From positions 1 through 5,634 of the forward strand of contig JAHEDL010000151.1 of assembly GCA_024641255.1 (NCBI GenBank): DNA of 5,634 nt. Reading direction: 5' to 3'. Each line of letters begins with the position of its first letter. Position 1 is the first letter of the stretch. The position numbers and the translations under genes are program-made. The notes under the pieces are model-generated. The model did not search any database and was not told the DNA's origin. It saw nothing but the letters and a program-made list of their open reading frames with translations. Source of the DNA: Pseudorhodobacter sp. (GTDB lineage: Bacteria > Pseudomonadota > Alphaproteobacteria > Rhodobacterales > Rhodobacteraceae). This document shows, in pieces, positions 5,025 through 5,634 of this stretch.

Positions 5025-5634
5025 GCGATAAACTTTCAAACGCGCAAATCGCCTGGCGCGCCGCGCAAGATATTGCCGACGGCGCCTATGTGAACCTTGG
5101 CATCGGCTTTCCCGAAATGGTCGCCAAATTCCAACCGCCGGGCCGCGAGGCGATCTTTCACACCGAAAACGGCATCCTGAACTTTGGCGAAGCCCCGCCC
5201 CCCGGCGCAGAAGACTGGGATCTGATCAACGCTGGCAAAAAGGCCGTCACCCTGAAACCGGGTGCCGCCTTCTTTCACCACGCCGACAGCTTTGCGATGG
5301 TGCGCGGCGGCCATCTGGATGTGGCAATCTTGGGCGCCTATCAGGTTGCCGAAAATGGCGATCTGGCAAACTGGAGCACTGGTCCCAAAGGCGTGCCCGC
5401 CGTCGGTGGCGCGATGGATCTGGTGCATGGTGCAAAGCGCGTCGCAGTGATCACCGAACACGTCACCAAAGACGGCAAGCCCAAATTGCTGGGTCGCTGC
5501 ACCCTGCCGCTAACTGGGGTTGCCTGCGTCACGCGGGTTTATACCAGCCTTGCGGTGATCGACATCGAAGCGGGCCATTTTGTGCTGCGCGAAAAGCTTG
5601 CCGCGATGCCGCTGGAAACGCTGCAATCCCTGAC
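5021..5634 (+). CDS. pcaJ: 3-Oxoadipate CoA-transferase subunit B (PcaJ), C-terminus cut by window edge
   Basis: There are 204 complete codons before the edge; PcaJ proteins are usually about 215-220 residues, so only the last few are missing. It is the beta subunit carrying the catalytic glutamate that forms the glutamyl-CoA intermediate: E49 in HTENGILNFG (47-56), within the class I CoA-transferase ENG motif. Other family stretches are VNLGIGFPEMV (24-34), FFHHADSFAMVRGGHLDVAILGAYQV (in the range 84-109), NWSTGPKGVPAVGGAMDLV (117-135) and the C-terminal CTLPLTGVACVTRV (160-173). The start overlaps the end of pcaI by four bases (ATGA), showing translational coupling that suits an equimolar heteromer. 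The next gene is outside the window; pcaF (thiolase) is the usual partner. An acetoacetate-type transferase is the main alternative. Confidence 0.93.
   Translation, partial: MSDKLSNAQIAWRAAQDIADGAYVNLGIGFPEMVAKFQPPGREAIFHTENGILNFGEAPPPGAEDWDLINAGKKAVTLKPGAAFFHHADSFAMVRGGHLDVAILGAYQVAENGDLANWSTGPKGVPAVGGAMDLVHGAKRVAVITEHVTKDGKPKLLGRCTLPLTGVACVTRVYTSLAVIDIEAGHFVLREKLAAMPLETLQSL

Noticed and set aside
4269..5039. Reverse-strand open frame of 256 codons opposite pcaI
   Set aside because: Its low-complexity His/Ala/Gly/Asp-rich translation is typical of an antisense shadow; pcaI on the plus strand has strong family motifs.

Overview
This is a G+C-rich bacterial window that most resembles an alphaproteobacterium of the Rhodobacterales/Roseobacter type. 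That placement is inferred from remembered protein style (the PcaR, PcaI and PcaJ sequences and the pcaR/pcaIJ gene order) and from the codon bias; no search was run. It holds seven protein-coding genes, the outer two cut by the window edges. No RNA gene, mobile element, CRISPR array or attachment site was recognised.

Layout: (1) Positions 1-881, minus strand, carry the N-terminal FMN-barrel part of an Old Yellow Enzyme / 2,4-dienoyl-CoA reductase-like oxidoreductase that runs off the left edge. (2) Positions 882-997 are an AT-richer divergent control region with two abutting inverted repeats. (3) Positions 998-1567 encode a helix-turn-helix plus cupin regulator. (4) After an 80-base gap with a small potential hairpin, modB and modC (1648-3437) encode the permease and ATPase of a molybdate importer; no modA is present here. 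(5) The modC stop directly abuts the stop of a convergent IclR-family regulator of the PcaR type (3438-4196, minus). (6) Positions 4197-4301 are a second divergent control region with a long imperfect inverted repeat. (7) pcaI (4302-5024) and pcaJ (5021 to the right edge) encode the two subunits of a 3-oxoacid CoA-transferase, most likely 3-oxoadipate CoA-transferase.

Working together: PcaR-IJ form a typical end-of-beta-ketoadipate-pathway module. 3-Oxoadipate from aromatic ring cleavage would be converted to 3-oxoadipyl-CoA, with a thiolase (pcaF) expected just beyond the right edge. The XRE-cupin protein most likely controls the divergent oxidoreductase and itself. ModB and ModC would import molybdate if a binding protein is supplied from elsewhere. 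The three blocks look like independent neighbours; no evidence here ties them into one new system. The points most worth checking are the modBC pair lacking modA next to the XRE-cupin gene, the unassigned substrate of the oxidoreductase with its candidate operators, and the candidate PcaR operator.
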